The position numbers and the translations under genes are program-made. A stretch of DNA of 38,456 nt from CAZUVM01 sp964623885 (GTDB taxonomy: Bacteria; Verrucomicrobiota; Verrucomicrobiia; Limisphaerales; UBA8199): positions 1 to 38,456 of the forward strand of contig CAZUVM010000240.1 of the NCBI GenBank assembly GCA_964623885.1, read 5' to 3'. Numbering within the stretch: the stretch's first letter is position 1; each line of letters opens with the position of its first letter. Positions 9,201 to 16,243 of the stretch are shown here, piece after piece. The notes below the pieces were generated by a model that saw nothing but the letters and a program-made list of their open reading frames with translations, ran no database searches and was not told the DNA's origin.

Positions 9201-10252
9201 ATGGCAAGTGGCTTGTTGCGCAAACACCATCGGTGGACCTTTAACATGACGCCCGCAGGCCGGGCCAAAATCGGTTCATTGCGCAGAAAGCGATTCAGGT
9301 CCTCGGCCAGCGCTTGCGCCGTCGAATAGCGACGGCTCGGTTCTTTCTCCAGGCACTTGAGACAAATGGTTTCCAGATCGCGCGGCACGCTCGTATTCAG
9401 CAAACGCGGTGACACGGGCTCCGTCTCCGCCACCATCCGCAGCGTTGCCGTCATCGTCTCGGCTGCGAAGGGCGGACGACCTGTCAGGCAGTGATACAAA
9501 ATCGCTCCCAGCGAATATACATCACTCGCCGGACCCATCGCGTGCTTCTGTCCCGCTGCTTGTTCGGGTGAAATGAAATTCGGCGAACCAAGCACCTGCC
9601 CCGTCAGGGTTAGTTGAGGGTCGGGAGTTGAGAGTTGAAAGTCGTTCAGTCGCTTCGCCAGGCCGAAGTCCGTGATGCGCGGCTGGTCGTTCTCATCAAT
9701 CAGGATGTTCGACGGTTTCAAGTCGCGATGCAGCACCCCGCGGGAGTGCGCGTACTGCACGGCTTCGGCAATGGTCTTTAGATAACCCGCGGCCTTGCGC
9801 GAGGGCATCGGTTCGTCGCGGACTACCTGTGCCAGGTTCCGGCCCGCGACCAACTCCATGGAGAAGAACGGCTGACCCTCATGCTCGCCGACTTCGTGGA
9901 TGGCAACGATGTTCGGGTGGTGCAGTTGCGCGGCCGTCTCAGCCTCCGCGCGAAAACGTTGCATGCCGGCGGCATTGGCAAGATGACCGCCCAACATCAA
10001 TTTGATGGCAACGGGGCGGTTCAGGCTGAGCTGCCGCGCGCGATACACCACCCCCATGCCACCCCGGGCAATTTCTTCCAGCAGTTCGTAGTCGTTGAAC
10101 GCCAGCAGGGGCGCGGCCGAAGCGCCGGCGGGAGTGTTCGGTTCCAACAGCGCGCTCTCCAGCAGACAGGCCGCGCAAAGCCGATCCGCCCCGTACCCGC
10201 TCAACACCGCACCGCATCGGTCGCAAAGCTGCAACTGGTTGGTCTCAGACAT
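6269..10252 (-). CDS. Membrane Ser/Thr protein kinase with N-terminal zinc ribbon and C-terminal TPR region, 1327 aa
   Basis: The N-terminal zinc ribbon has C10-x2-C13 and C26-x2-C29. The Hanks-type kinase domain runs from about residue 55 to 320, with glycine loop ARGGMGVVY (62-70), VAIK lysine K84, HRDLKPSN with catalytic D177, DFG at 195-197, then SPEQ and DVYSLG; all key residues are present, so it should be active. A transmembrane helix (about 345-370, LAIAGTALLALLLVVAIG) is followed by a basic, Ala-rich coiled stretch (RERARAEASAKQARSEAA) and about 900 residues of tetratricopeptide-like repeats (GDIF...A...L....L), presumably facing outward as sensor or protein-binding surface. It lies 22 bp downstream of the sigma factor gene at 10275-11066, same strand, and also has its own upstream element. 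It probably phosphorylates that sigma factor or an associated regulator (inference from known kinase/ECF pairs such as PpkT/EcfP). Confidence 0.93.
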   Translation of the reverse strand: MSETNQLQLCDRCGAVLSGYGADRLCAACLLESALLEPNTPAGASAAPLLAFNDYELLEEIARGGMGVVYRARQLSLNRPVAIKLMLGGHLANAAGMQRFRAEAETAAQLHHPNIVAIHEVGEHEGQPFFSMELVAGRNLAQVVRDEPMPSRKAAGYLKTIAEAVQYAHSRGVLHRDLKPSNILIDENDQPRITDFGLAKRLNDFQLSTPDPQLTLTGQVLGSPNFISPEQAAGQKHAMGPASDVYSLGAILYHCLTGRPPFAAETMTATLRMVAETEPVSPRLLNTSVPRDLETICLKCLEKEPSRRYSTAQALAEDLNRFLRNEPILARPAGVMLKVHRWCLRNKPLAIAGTALLALLLVVAIGSPIAALRINRERARAEASAKQARSEAARSQQVSRILKEALLAAGPSVARGRDASVLREMLEQTADRVTTEIQDQPEVQGDIFRTIGDTYSDIGDHPRAITNLQKSVASYRLAFHGDHKNLALALGHLGSCQSFTGDVTNGHYHAELGAQMARKCGDPETLASCLLYVAKSFLAWGMTSPDGLPYAREASELYRKLGNRPIALAQCLSFMAGATLDGDRAEAEKFAREALELDTTNLPPDHPSVAGDIFMLGQVQLDRGELAEAEKNLGETLRLFRKIYDEKHPHRPIVMRLLGEALMKQGKQAELEATYREEVASFGEHPASSETVARFVAILQEHGKQSEAEQMLLQQLSKLKLNAGSNSTAAAEVLIRISTLNTTNPAALATQQELFKDLQASIKQALEQNSISDTNQILSLISALAQIVSTFEGVRKFAEAESLLEQRLALQRKLYGNEHEGVLNSLGWMAEIRSWGGKPAAAAEVLQEKIEIQTKLFGRENTNLLVTIGWQANLYEDAGMLEKSEPLRQELLAICEKAFGQAHPETFGAGAKLIALLLKQNKSEEAQIIDKKLALGVTKLNPEDPATLNLAGPIHSLADWRVSQGRLAEAEALFWEELGLRRKFQGSEHPDFAWLLYNLAAVLRDEGKLAEAEAKYREALASMNIAFGPVDRSIPVTLNTLANMLTKQGRLSEAENLHREAAEVAQKLPVGKDRDDLLRWSLGDLRKVLLQQGKLDEVEMSDLDRADFFARRGRWTEAAESLRRLIEAHPADSVPYAFLAAILLSREETEEYRKLCQQMVSRFAHTTDPAVADRIGKACLIHPAPGVDIKVLAEWADTAVTRGQSHALFPWFKLCKSLAEYRQGHFAEAADWAQKTLVSQGNPFERDAAAYLVLALAQKQLKQEASARIALGKAREIVDGKIPKLNGDDLGPYWVDVIIANTLLREARTMIKANSEPVTDPAKAARP

Positions 10253-10272
10253 GAAAGTGATCGTTGTCTGCT

Positions 10273-10302
10273 TGCTACAACTTTTCCTGTGCGTTGTTAC
10301 TC
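10273..10302 (-). promoter_or_regulatory. Bipartite promoter-like element upstream of the 1327-aa kinase
   Basis: TTGTAGCA (10280-10273) is exact; 15 nt upstream lies GTAAC (10300-10296), preceded by GA instead of TT, so the -35-like box is weaker than in the LRR genes. The stop codon TAG of the sigma factor gene lies inside the TTGTAG box, so the element straddles the end of the sigma gene. It may let the kinase be transcribed separately from the sigma factor. Confidence 0.45.
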
Positions 10303-11066
10303 ACCGCGCCGTGGTTATCGCGGATCACGGACACCAGATACCGCAATTCCTCATTCACTTCGGCAGGCGTGGACACCGTTTGCGCAACTTCGGTCCGCAA
10401 TAGCTCACCGTAACGCTGGCGCAGTCGGTGCGCCGCCACGCGCACAGCATTCTCCGTCATACCCAGTTCGAGCGCCAACTTTGTGTAAGACAAATCACTC
10501 TGCTCCGAGAGGACACATACCTTGAACCGCTCGAACAAATCCAGTTTGCCGGATCGTTCAAATTCGGCTTTTAGTGCCGCCAGAGCGCGTTCCAATAAGA
10601 CCGCCGCCCAGCCCCGGTCATACAAGGTGTCAGCCGGTTGCGCGATGGCGGGTTCGGCGGCAAAACGTGATTCCGCCATTTCTTCGTCGAGCAATAGAGC
10701 CCTCTGGCCACCGCCGCGTTTCTCGCGATTCTCCTTTTTCCAGTCGTTGATCAGGAAGTGTTTCAGGGAGGTCAACAGGAACGTGCGGAAGCGTCCCTGA
10801 TTGCGGTCGGCCAACCGCAAATATTTTCGTTCCAGCAGGCGGGCAAAGAAGCTCTGCGTTAAATCCTGCGCGTCACTCTCGGAGTGCCCCTGCCGTCGCA
10901 CGTAAGCGTAAAGCGGATACCAGTACGTGCGACAAAGATGCTCCAGGGCCGCGTCCGCCGTGCTGGACGCGGCGCCGCCTGCGAGAAGAATCACGCTCCA
11001 ATGCGTGGTGGTAAACTCGCGGCGCAAGCTTGACGGTGATTGGCTGTCTAATTGCCAGTCCGACAT
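10275..11066 (-). CDS. ECF-like RNA polymerase sigma factor of the kinase-associated type, 263 aa
   Basis: The region 2 helices include TTHWSVILLA, TYWYPLYAYVRR, the core-binding stretch SDAQDLTQSFFARLLE and FRTFLLTSLKHFLINDWKKENR, about residues 20-110, followed by the RGGGQ linker seen in this group. Region 4 (about 180-245) has the helix-turn-helix YTKLALELGMTENAVRVAAHRLRQRY. The C-terminal EVNEELRYLVSVI tail is also found in the paralogue at 17853-18599. At 263 aa it is longer than a minimal ECF factor. The ATG at 11066 lacks an obvious Shine-Dalgarno. It heads a minus-strand operon with the kinase. It is the best local candidate to recognise the recurrent GTAAY/TTGTAGCA element, but that is inference. 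Confidence 0.9.
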   Translation of the reverse strand: MSDWQLDSQSPSSLRREFTTTHWSVILLAGGAASSTADAALEHLCRTYWYPLYAYVRRQGHSESDAQDLTQSFFARLLERKYLRLADRNQGRFRTFLLTSLKHFLINDWKKENREKRGGGQRALLLDEEMAESRFAAEPAIAQPADTLYDRGWAAVLLERALAALKAEFERSGKLDLFERFKVCVLSEQSDLSYTKLALELGMTENAVRVAAHRLRQRYGELLRTEVAQTVSTPAEVNEELRYLVSVIRDNHGAVSNNAQEKL

Positions 11067-11117
11067 GCGGGTACTGGCTGCATTGTGCCAAAAGCAGCTT
11101 GGAAAGACGAGAGCATT

Positions 11118-11579
11118 CGCAGCACACTGGATGGCGAATGAAGCTGCTGCTCAAACACTTCAGCCTACGGCGCTGGTCCATGAGGCCTGGCTGCGCTTGG
11201 TCGGCAAGGAGAGGCCAAAGTTCGCGAATCGCGCTCATTTCTTCGCTGCTGCCGCTGAGGCGATGCGCCGCATCCTCATTGACAACGCACGCCGCAAGCG
11301 CGCCCTTCGCCATGGCGGGGGCCAACAGCGCGTGGATCTTGAACAGGTGGACCATGCCTCTGCAACCGATGATGATCAGTTGCTGGCCGTCAACGACGCC
11401 CTTGACAAACTCGCAGCGCAGAACAAGCTCGAAGCTGAGTTGGTCAAGCTCCGCTACTTCGTCGGCATGACGCTCGAAGAAGCCGCCGACGCCCTCGGCA
11501 TCTCGCCCGCACCGCCGATAATTACTGGGCCCATGCCCGTGCCTGGCTCTTCCACGAGTTGAAGGCAAAGCGGGGTTGA
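11118..11579 (+). pseudogene. Truncated, frameshifted ECF sigma factor (Rhodopirellula-type Sig-70_X6 family)
   Basis: The readable part is clear: QTLQPTALVHEAWLRLVG, FFAAAAEAMRRILIDNARRK, a GGGQQRVDLEQVD linker and LEAELVKLRYFVGMTLEEAADALGIS, the conserved core of this family (normally about 185 residues). The N-terminal 40-50 residues are missing: upstream of about 11118 homology stops near the divergent sigma gene at 11066. Near the 3' end one base appears deleted (GCACCGCC where GCAACCGCC is expected). The other frame then restores NYWAHARAWLFHELK and stops at 11579. Without the N-terminal helix of region 2 and with region 4 broken, it is unlikely to be functional. Confidence 0.8.
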
Positions 11580-11612
11580 ACAGAAGTTAACGGCGCAAGA
11601 TGCCAAGAAGTT

Positions 11613-11731
11613 AAACCGCTAATCTTCGCTAATCCACGCTCATAAAAGACGCGCTCAGCGTTGTTAGGGCGGTGTTATCCGTGTTGACTCTCCTTTTGCC
11701 ATTAGGGTTTATCAGCGCAGATTAGCGGTTT
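11613..11731. repeat. 119-bp inverted-repeat element (MITE-like or heptamer-type hairpin repeat)
   Basis: The arms at 11613-11633 and 11711-11731 are complementary over 19 of 21 positions; the outer 13 bases (AAACCGCTAATCT) match perfectly. The arms contain the short tandem unit CGCTAATC. The 77-bp centre has no gene. It resembles dispersed non-autonomous repeats in verrucomicrobial and planctomycetal genomes. No flanking duplication is evident. The remaining gene-free sequence from 11580 to 11868 shows nothing else I can name. Confidence 0.65.
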
Positions 11732-11868
11732 TTGGAATCGGTTGATATTCCCCACACTTTTCCTAAAATACTTTGCGCCTTTCTCCCTGAGATCTCGCCT
11801 TGTCCCCGGGTGGGCAGATTTGCCCGAACCCGAAAACGAAAAGCCGCTGCGACAAACTGAAAGGAACC

Positions 11869-12904
11869 ACGAAAAGCACACTGCTCGCCCTGTTGGGCTT
11901 TATCCTTCTGTCAATGGCGCTCTCGGCCACCGCCCAGCAGTCTGGTGATTTCACTAATTGGTCGGATGGCTCGGCCATCACCATCACCGGTTACACCGGC
12001 CCCGGTGGCGCGGTGACCATCCCGGCCTCTATCGCTGGCCTTCCCGTCACCACTATCGGGGATCACGCTTTCGACACCAACAGCGACGGGGCCAGCGTCA
12101 CCAGCGTCACGATCCCCGACAGTGTCACGAGCATCGGCGACTCTGCGTTCGAGGGCTGCGGCGGCCTTGCCAACATCACGATCCCCGGCAGCGTCACCAA
12201 TATCGGAAGCTATGCGTTCGCTTTCTGCGCTCTAAGCAGCGTCACGGTCCCCGCCAGCGTCACAAGCATCGGGCTCCTTGCGTTCGGCGCAAGCCCCAAC
12301 CTGGTTGCGATCACCGTGGATGCGGCCAATTGCTGCTACAGCAGTTTGGATGGAGTTCTGTTCAACAAAAGCCAGACCACCCTGATCCAATACCCAGGCG
12401 GCAAAGCTGGAAGCTATTCAATTCCCGGCAGCGCCATCAGCATCGGGGACTTCGCGTTCGCTCGATGCACCAGCCTTAGTTTAGCGGCGTCACCATCCCA
12501 GGCAGCGTCACCAACATCGGGAGTCGTGCGTTCACCTACTGCATCAGCCTAAGAGGAGTTTTTGTAAAGGGTAACACACCTATGGCACCGCCCTCGCGGT
12601 GGACGGCAGTGGTAACGTCTTCGTCACAGGGTATTCGTACAACAACGGCTATCCCGACTACCTGACCATCGAATATTCGAGCGCCCTCCCGCCCTCGCTC
12701 ACCATCGCCTGCACGACGACGAACACAGTAGTCGTCTCCTGGGCCTCGCCCTCACCGGGTTTCACCTTGCAGCAGAACACCAACGGCCTCGCGACCGTGA
12801 ACTGGAGCAACATCTTCGCCGCGCCGTTGGACGACGGCAGGACGAAAACACTCATTGTGGACCCGCCAACAGGGAACGGGTTCTATCGGCTGTTCCATCC
12901 CTGA
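11869..12904 (+). pseudogene. Decayed chimera: BspA-like LRR front fused to beta-propeller (SBBP-type) tail
   Basis: The front encodes a signal peptide (KSTLLALLGFILLSMALSATAQ) and about six TpLRR units (VTSVTIPDSVTSIGDSAFEGC), including the family insertion YSSLDGVLFN then GGKAGSYSIP. The expected start has AAGGAACC correctly placed before ACG AAA AGC at 11869, suggesting an ancestral ATG mutated to ACG; a TTG at 11800 is in frame but gives an implausible leader. Near 12480 the frame breaks: the next repeat (SGVTIPGSVTNIGSRAFTYC) continues in another frame. Near 12580 a further frame holds AVDGSGNVFVTGYS, an SBBP-type propeller motif, then TLQQNTNGLATVNWS and the ending GFYRLFHP at 12904. 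Lost start, frameshift and junction of unrelated halves mark a pseudogene. Confidence 0.75.
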
Positions 12905-13188
12905 ACGCAACCCGTGCGATGCCATTGCACCCTTGACCGCTTGCCCCTTCCTGTGATGCTGCCTTCACAGTGCATTGGCCAAAACCGATGTCAGTGAAAC
13001 TGCCAGTGAAAGGGCTGAAATAGTGGCGAACCGGTTCAATTCCGCCCCCAGCCACCACTTCAAAACCTCCAAAAACTTAGTCGGGGTATGGTGGGCGAGA
13101 CTCTCAATGAATCGGTTCCTAGAGCCGGGTTGCGAGTATAGGTGATTTCCGAGGGGGTCATTGAAACCGACAGTGTTTCATTGGTCCA

Positions 13189-14445
13189 TTAAGGCGTAAT
13201 CGAAAGACGTGGCACCAACGGCCAGCGGGACTGAAGCTTCACCAGCCAGAAGAAGTATTCGACCCGCCAGTTCATAGCCCAGCCACCTTCCACTTCGCCC
13301 GCCAGGACCGCGATCACTGCCGCAGGCAAATCCATGTGGTTCCGCGGTCGCAGAAACAATTCCATGAAGGGAGTGGTGTAAGAATTCTCGACTACCCGCC
13401 AGTAAAAAGTTAAACCGCGCCGCACGCGCTTTTCGTAGCGCGCAAAGCGCCGCTGGTTGGAGCCGCCGCATTGCAAAGCTTCCGCGACCGCTTCCGCCGC
13501 GAGCTTGCCCGACCACATTGCCAGAAATACGCCGGCGGAAAAGATCGGGTCCATAAACCCGGCGGCATCTCCGACGCGAAGCAACCTTTCGCCGACCAGG
13601 GTGCGATTGTAATAGCTGAAGTCCGAGGTCGTTTGTATGCGGTTCAGCAAGGAAGCCCCGGTCATGTGCTCTTTGACGACGGGCGCAGCCTCGACCCACT
13701 GGTAAAAGACTTCTTCCGGCGTGCGTTTTGAGCGCGCCAGCTCGTCGGCTTCCATCACCAGGCCTACGCTGGTCTTTTCGGCCGATAGCGGAATGATCCA
13801 GAACCATTTGTTCTCCAGCCGCACGATGATTGTTTCTGTTCGCTTCTCAACGGGCGGGAGCCGGACATTGGCGAACTGACCGAAAATGGCCACTTTTTTG
13901 TGTTTCGGATAAACGATCCGCACGCCCTCCTGGTTGCCGGTCATGTTGCCGCGTCCGCTAGCATCGATCAGAAATGCCGCTTCGAAGCGATGGACCCTGC
14001 TGTCGGGTGCACGAGCTTCAACGGTCACGCCGTTCGACTCCGAGCCGAACCGTTGGACGGTCCATCCCTCACGCACATCGGCACCGGACCTGCGCGCGTG
14101 CTTGAGCAGAACGTGATCGAAGAGCGCGCGTTCAACATGGATCGCCTCTGGTTCACGACTGAACCGGCTTTGGCTGAAGACAAAATTGGCGCCCGTACCA
14201 TCGGCCAACTCGAACCGAGCGCCCAGTTTTCGCAGGAACCCGGCCTGATGCAGGGCGGGCAAAACTCCCATTTCTCGAAAAATCGTATGATTTGCCAGCA
14301 ACAGCGATTCGCCAATGTGGAACCGGGGAAAAACTTCTTTCTCGAGCGCCAGCACGCGGAGGCCGGCGCGGGCCAAAAAGGTTGCTGCGCTGCTGCCGCC
14401 GGGACCACAGCCAATAATGACAGCGTCATATTTTTGTGGCTCCAT
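13189..14445 (-). CDS. Flavin-dependent halogenase-like FAD oxidoreductase, 418 aa
   Basis: The ATG at 14445 gives MEPQKYDAVIIGCGPGGSSAA, a Rossmann FAD-binding motif (GCGPGG at 12-17); a TTG at 14466 would add seven residues. FPRFHIGESLL (about 39-49) is the flavin-site motif of halogenases and geranylgeranyl-reductase-like enzymes. Two halogenase signatures are present: WFWIIP (214-219), fitting WxWxIP, and FMDPIFSAG (297-305), fitting FxxPxxSxG. GFLRKLGARF places K73 where fungal and bacterial phenolic or pyrrole halogenases have their catalytic lysine. GD near the second FAD motif (RVGDAAGF) is intact. The reaction would be FADH2-dependent halogenation of an unknown substrate, needing a separate flavin reductase. 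No biosynthetic cluster, carrier protein or reductase is adjacent. A non-halogenating reductase or monooxygenase remains possible. Confidence 0.8.
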   Translation of the reverse strand: MEPQKYDAVIIGCGPGGSSAATFLARAGLRVLALEKEVFPRFHIGESLLLANHTIFREMGVLPALHQAGFLRKLGARFELADGTGANFVFSQSRFSREPEAIHVERALFDHVLLKHARRSGADVREGWTVQRFGSESNGVTVEARAPDSRVHRFEAAFLIDASGRGNMTGNQEGVRIVYPKHKKVAIFGQFANVRLPPVEKRTETIIVRLENKWFWIIPLSAEKTSVGLVMEADELARSKRTPEEVFYQWVEAAPVVKEHMTGASLLNRIQTTSDFSYYNRTLVGERLLRVGDAAGFMDPIFSAGVFLAMWSGKLAAEAVAEALQCGGSNQRRFARYEKRVRRGLTFYWRVVENSYTTPFMELFLRPRNHMDLPAAVIAVLAGEVEGGWAMNWRVEYFFWLVKLQSRWPLVPRLSITP

Positions 14446-14597
14446 AATCGTCAGCTTACGGGACAACCGTTGTTGCGCAAGCGGGAGACGCTGCCTGGTT
14501 GGGCCGAAACCCGTTTTGGGAAACTGCTGATCTATTTTGGCGGTTTAATTCGACCAACAGCCACCGCTTAGCAGTCAGTCGTAAATACAGGGATAAA

Positions 14598-14638
14598 GCC
14601 CCACCAGCAGCTCGTGGATGGGACGCTACTGATGGGGC
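14598..14638 (-). terminator. Candidate hairpin terminator after the lactonase-fold gene
   Basis: Arms 14598-14607 (GCCCCACCAG) and 14629-14638 (CTGATGGGGC) pair at 9 of 10 positions around a 21-nt loop. On the minus strand the hairpin is followed by TTTAT, a weak T-run. It lies 13 bp after the stop of the gene ending at 14651 and before the halogenase-like gene on the same strand. Confidence 0.4.
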
Positions 14639-14650
14639 GCGTAATTGTTT

Positions 14651-15748
14651 TTAGTGCGCGGCCAAACCTGCGGCACTGGTGGGAATCCCGTTCAGGACCG
14701 TGAGAGGTTGAAGCGTGCCGTTCTCATTTACTTTGAACCCATGAAGCGTCCCGTCGCCATTAGCCAGGTTATACAGAAATCGACCGTCATGGCTTTGGGC
14801 CATATCAACTGCGTGGCTGCCAGTGACGGCTGTCAGGCCGTGCGGTTCGAGCAACTCGAGGCTTCCATTGTGCCCTACGCGGAAGGCGGAGATTGAACCG
14901 CTCCCGGCGTTGGCCGTATAGACAAAACGCCCATCGTGAGTGGCTATCAACCAGCAGGGAGCCTTTTGGGCTGTGGACACGGCTCCGCTGATTACCGTCA
15001 GGGCTCCGTCATCGGAAACTGCGTAAGACGAAGCTGAGCCGGTGGCGGCTTCCGAAACGAAGAGCCGATCTTCGCGGCTGACGTCGAATCCAAATGGGGT
15101 GGTTCCCGCGGACGGGAAGGTCCGGTGGGTGGTGGCCAATCCATCGTCATCGACGACAAAGGTGTCAATCAGGTTTGTGAGCCGTTCGGTAACAATAAGA
15201 ATTCCGCCATCGCGGGAGAAAGAGACTTGCGCCGGTCCGGTATTGTCGACGCTCAGCGCGCGAGTTGAATCAGGCAATGCCAACAGCTTGCCGTCCGCGA
15301 AGATGAAGGCGGTGATGTTGTCTTTGTCGCCAACCCCACCGCCGGCATTCAGCACGTACAGCAGGTTGTGACGAAGAGTCAGGCTCACGGGCATTTGGCC
15401 ACCCGAGCCAACTTTGTCGGAAAGCGACAATCCATCGCGGGTCACGGCCAGCACAGAGACCTCGCTGCTGCCGGCATTGCAGACAAACAGCCAGCGGTTG
15501 TCCCGGCTGAGGAATACCGCTCCCTGGCTCGACAATCCCGCTCCCGTTCCTGCTCCCCCGGTTGCGAAACTGCCGGCTCGGGCCAGTTCCCCGTTTTCTG
15601 CCCGCTGAAAGGCAAGCACGTGATTGGCGCCTATCGCGTTGTCCATTGTGTAAATCGCTCCCCGCTCGTTGGCTGTGGCGGTGGTGGCGAGCATCGCCAG
15701 ACTAAACCCAACGCCGCTGAAGTAACTAATCAATGATTTGAGTTTCAT
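14651..15748 (-). CDS. Exported lactonase-family seven-bladed beta-propeller protein, 365 aa
   Basis: A Sec signal peptide (about residues 1-26, ending TATA-NERG) precedes a beta-propeller of the 6-phosphogluconolactonase-like (YbhE/lactonase, PF10282) fold. Repeated blade motifs of the type SRDNRWLFVCNAGSSEVSVLAV, HDGRFVYTANAGSGSISAFRV and HDGRFLYNLANGDGTLHGFKV each pair a (S/H)DGR turn with a V.N..S..(V/I)S strand. Length matches the family. The signal peptide makes a role in the cytosolic pentose phosphate pathway unlikely; periplasmic lactone hydrolysis or ligand binding is more plausible, with substrate unknown. It stands between the anti-sigma candidate (170 bp upstream) and a hairpin. 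Confidence 0.85.
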   Translation of the reverse strand: MKLKSLISYFSGVGFSLAMLATTATANERGAIYTMDNAIGANHVLAFQRAENGELARAGSFATGGAGTGAGLSSQGAVFLSRDNRWLFVCNAGSSEVSVLAVTRDGLSLSDKVGSGGQMPVSLTLRHNLLYVLNAGGGVGDKDNITAFIFADGKLLALPDSTRALSVDNTGPAQVSFSRDGGILIVTERLTNLIDTFVVDDDGLATTHRTFPSAGTTPFGFDVSREDRLFVSEAATGSASSYAVSDDGALTVISGAVSTAQKAPCWLIATHDGRFVYTANAGSGSISAFRVGHNGSLELLEPHGLTAVTGSHAVDMAQSHDGRFLYNLANGDGTLHGFKVNENGTLQPLTVLNGIPTSAAGLAAH

Positions 15749-15918
15749 ACCTTGCCAGATATTTCTTGCTATGTTGGCTCAATCGCCGGAGATCGATTTG
15801 CGCTAAAACGCAATCGGACCCGGACGTTCTTGGGTGCGTTGCCGGCCCAATAACAAACCTGGGCCATGCAGCCACACGCCAAGGAGTCGAACGAATAGCA
15901 GAATCCTTACAACAGAAA

Positions 15919-16191
15919 TTAACCGGGGGAAGAAGGGGAGTTCTTCTGAGCCTCTTGCAGACGCTGGCGCATTTGTTCTTTGGCTTCGTCCGAGAGCTTT
16001 GCAGGTATTGTGCCTGGCCCCTCGATCGCCAGCCCCTTTGCAGCTTTGCGCAGGAATTGAATCTGGGCCGCATAACGGCGACACCAAACACAGTAAAGCA
16101 AGTGAACACGGACCGCCAAACGCTGGTGCCACGGGAGTCGAGCATCCATCGACTGCGATACCAAACGAGTAACCTGCCGGCAATTCAGCAT
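15919..16191 (-). CDS. Small zinc-finger (zf-HC2-like) anti-sigma factor candidate, 90 aa
   Basis: Starting at ATG 16191, the protein opens MLNCRQVTRLVSQSMD and has HLLYCVWC, giving C4, H30, C34 and C37, the H-x3-C-x2-C zinc-binding pattern of anti-sigma zf-HC2 domains. The remaining 50 residues are charged (SDEAKEQMRQRLQEAQ), probably helical, and contain no transmembrane segment, so it should be cytoplasmic, unlike many membrane-bound anti-sigma factors. A TTG at 16236 is in frame but adds an unconserved basic leader. It lies 52 bp downstream of the sigma gene ending at 16244 on the same strand; its likely job is to bind and silence that sigma factor (inference from context and family). Confidence 0.75.
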   Translation of the reverse strand: MLNCRQVTRLVSQSMDARLPWHQRLAVRVHLLYCVWCRRYAAQIQFLRKAAKGLAIEGPGTIPAKLSDEAKEQMRQRLQEAQKNSPSSPG

Positions 16192-16243
16192 ATCCCGACG
16201 TCTAATTGAACTGTGACGTCCATGTTGCGTGCCCAAAAACTTC

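Noticed and set aside
12852..13058. Minus-strand frame with GGGIEPVRHY
   Set aside because: This type of peptide is the usual artefact of reading antisense through tRNA-3'-like sequence.
12985..13060. Possible tRNA gene
   Set aside because: Only the T-loop and CCA-like end can be read; the acceptor and anticodon stems do not form, so I kept it only as a possible att scar.
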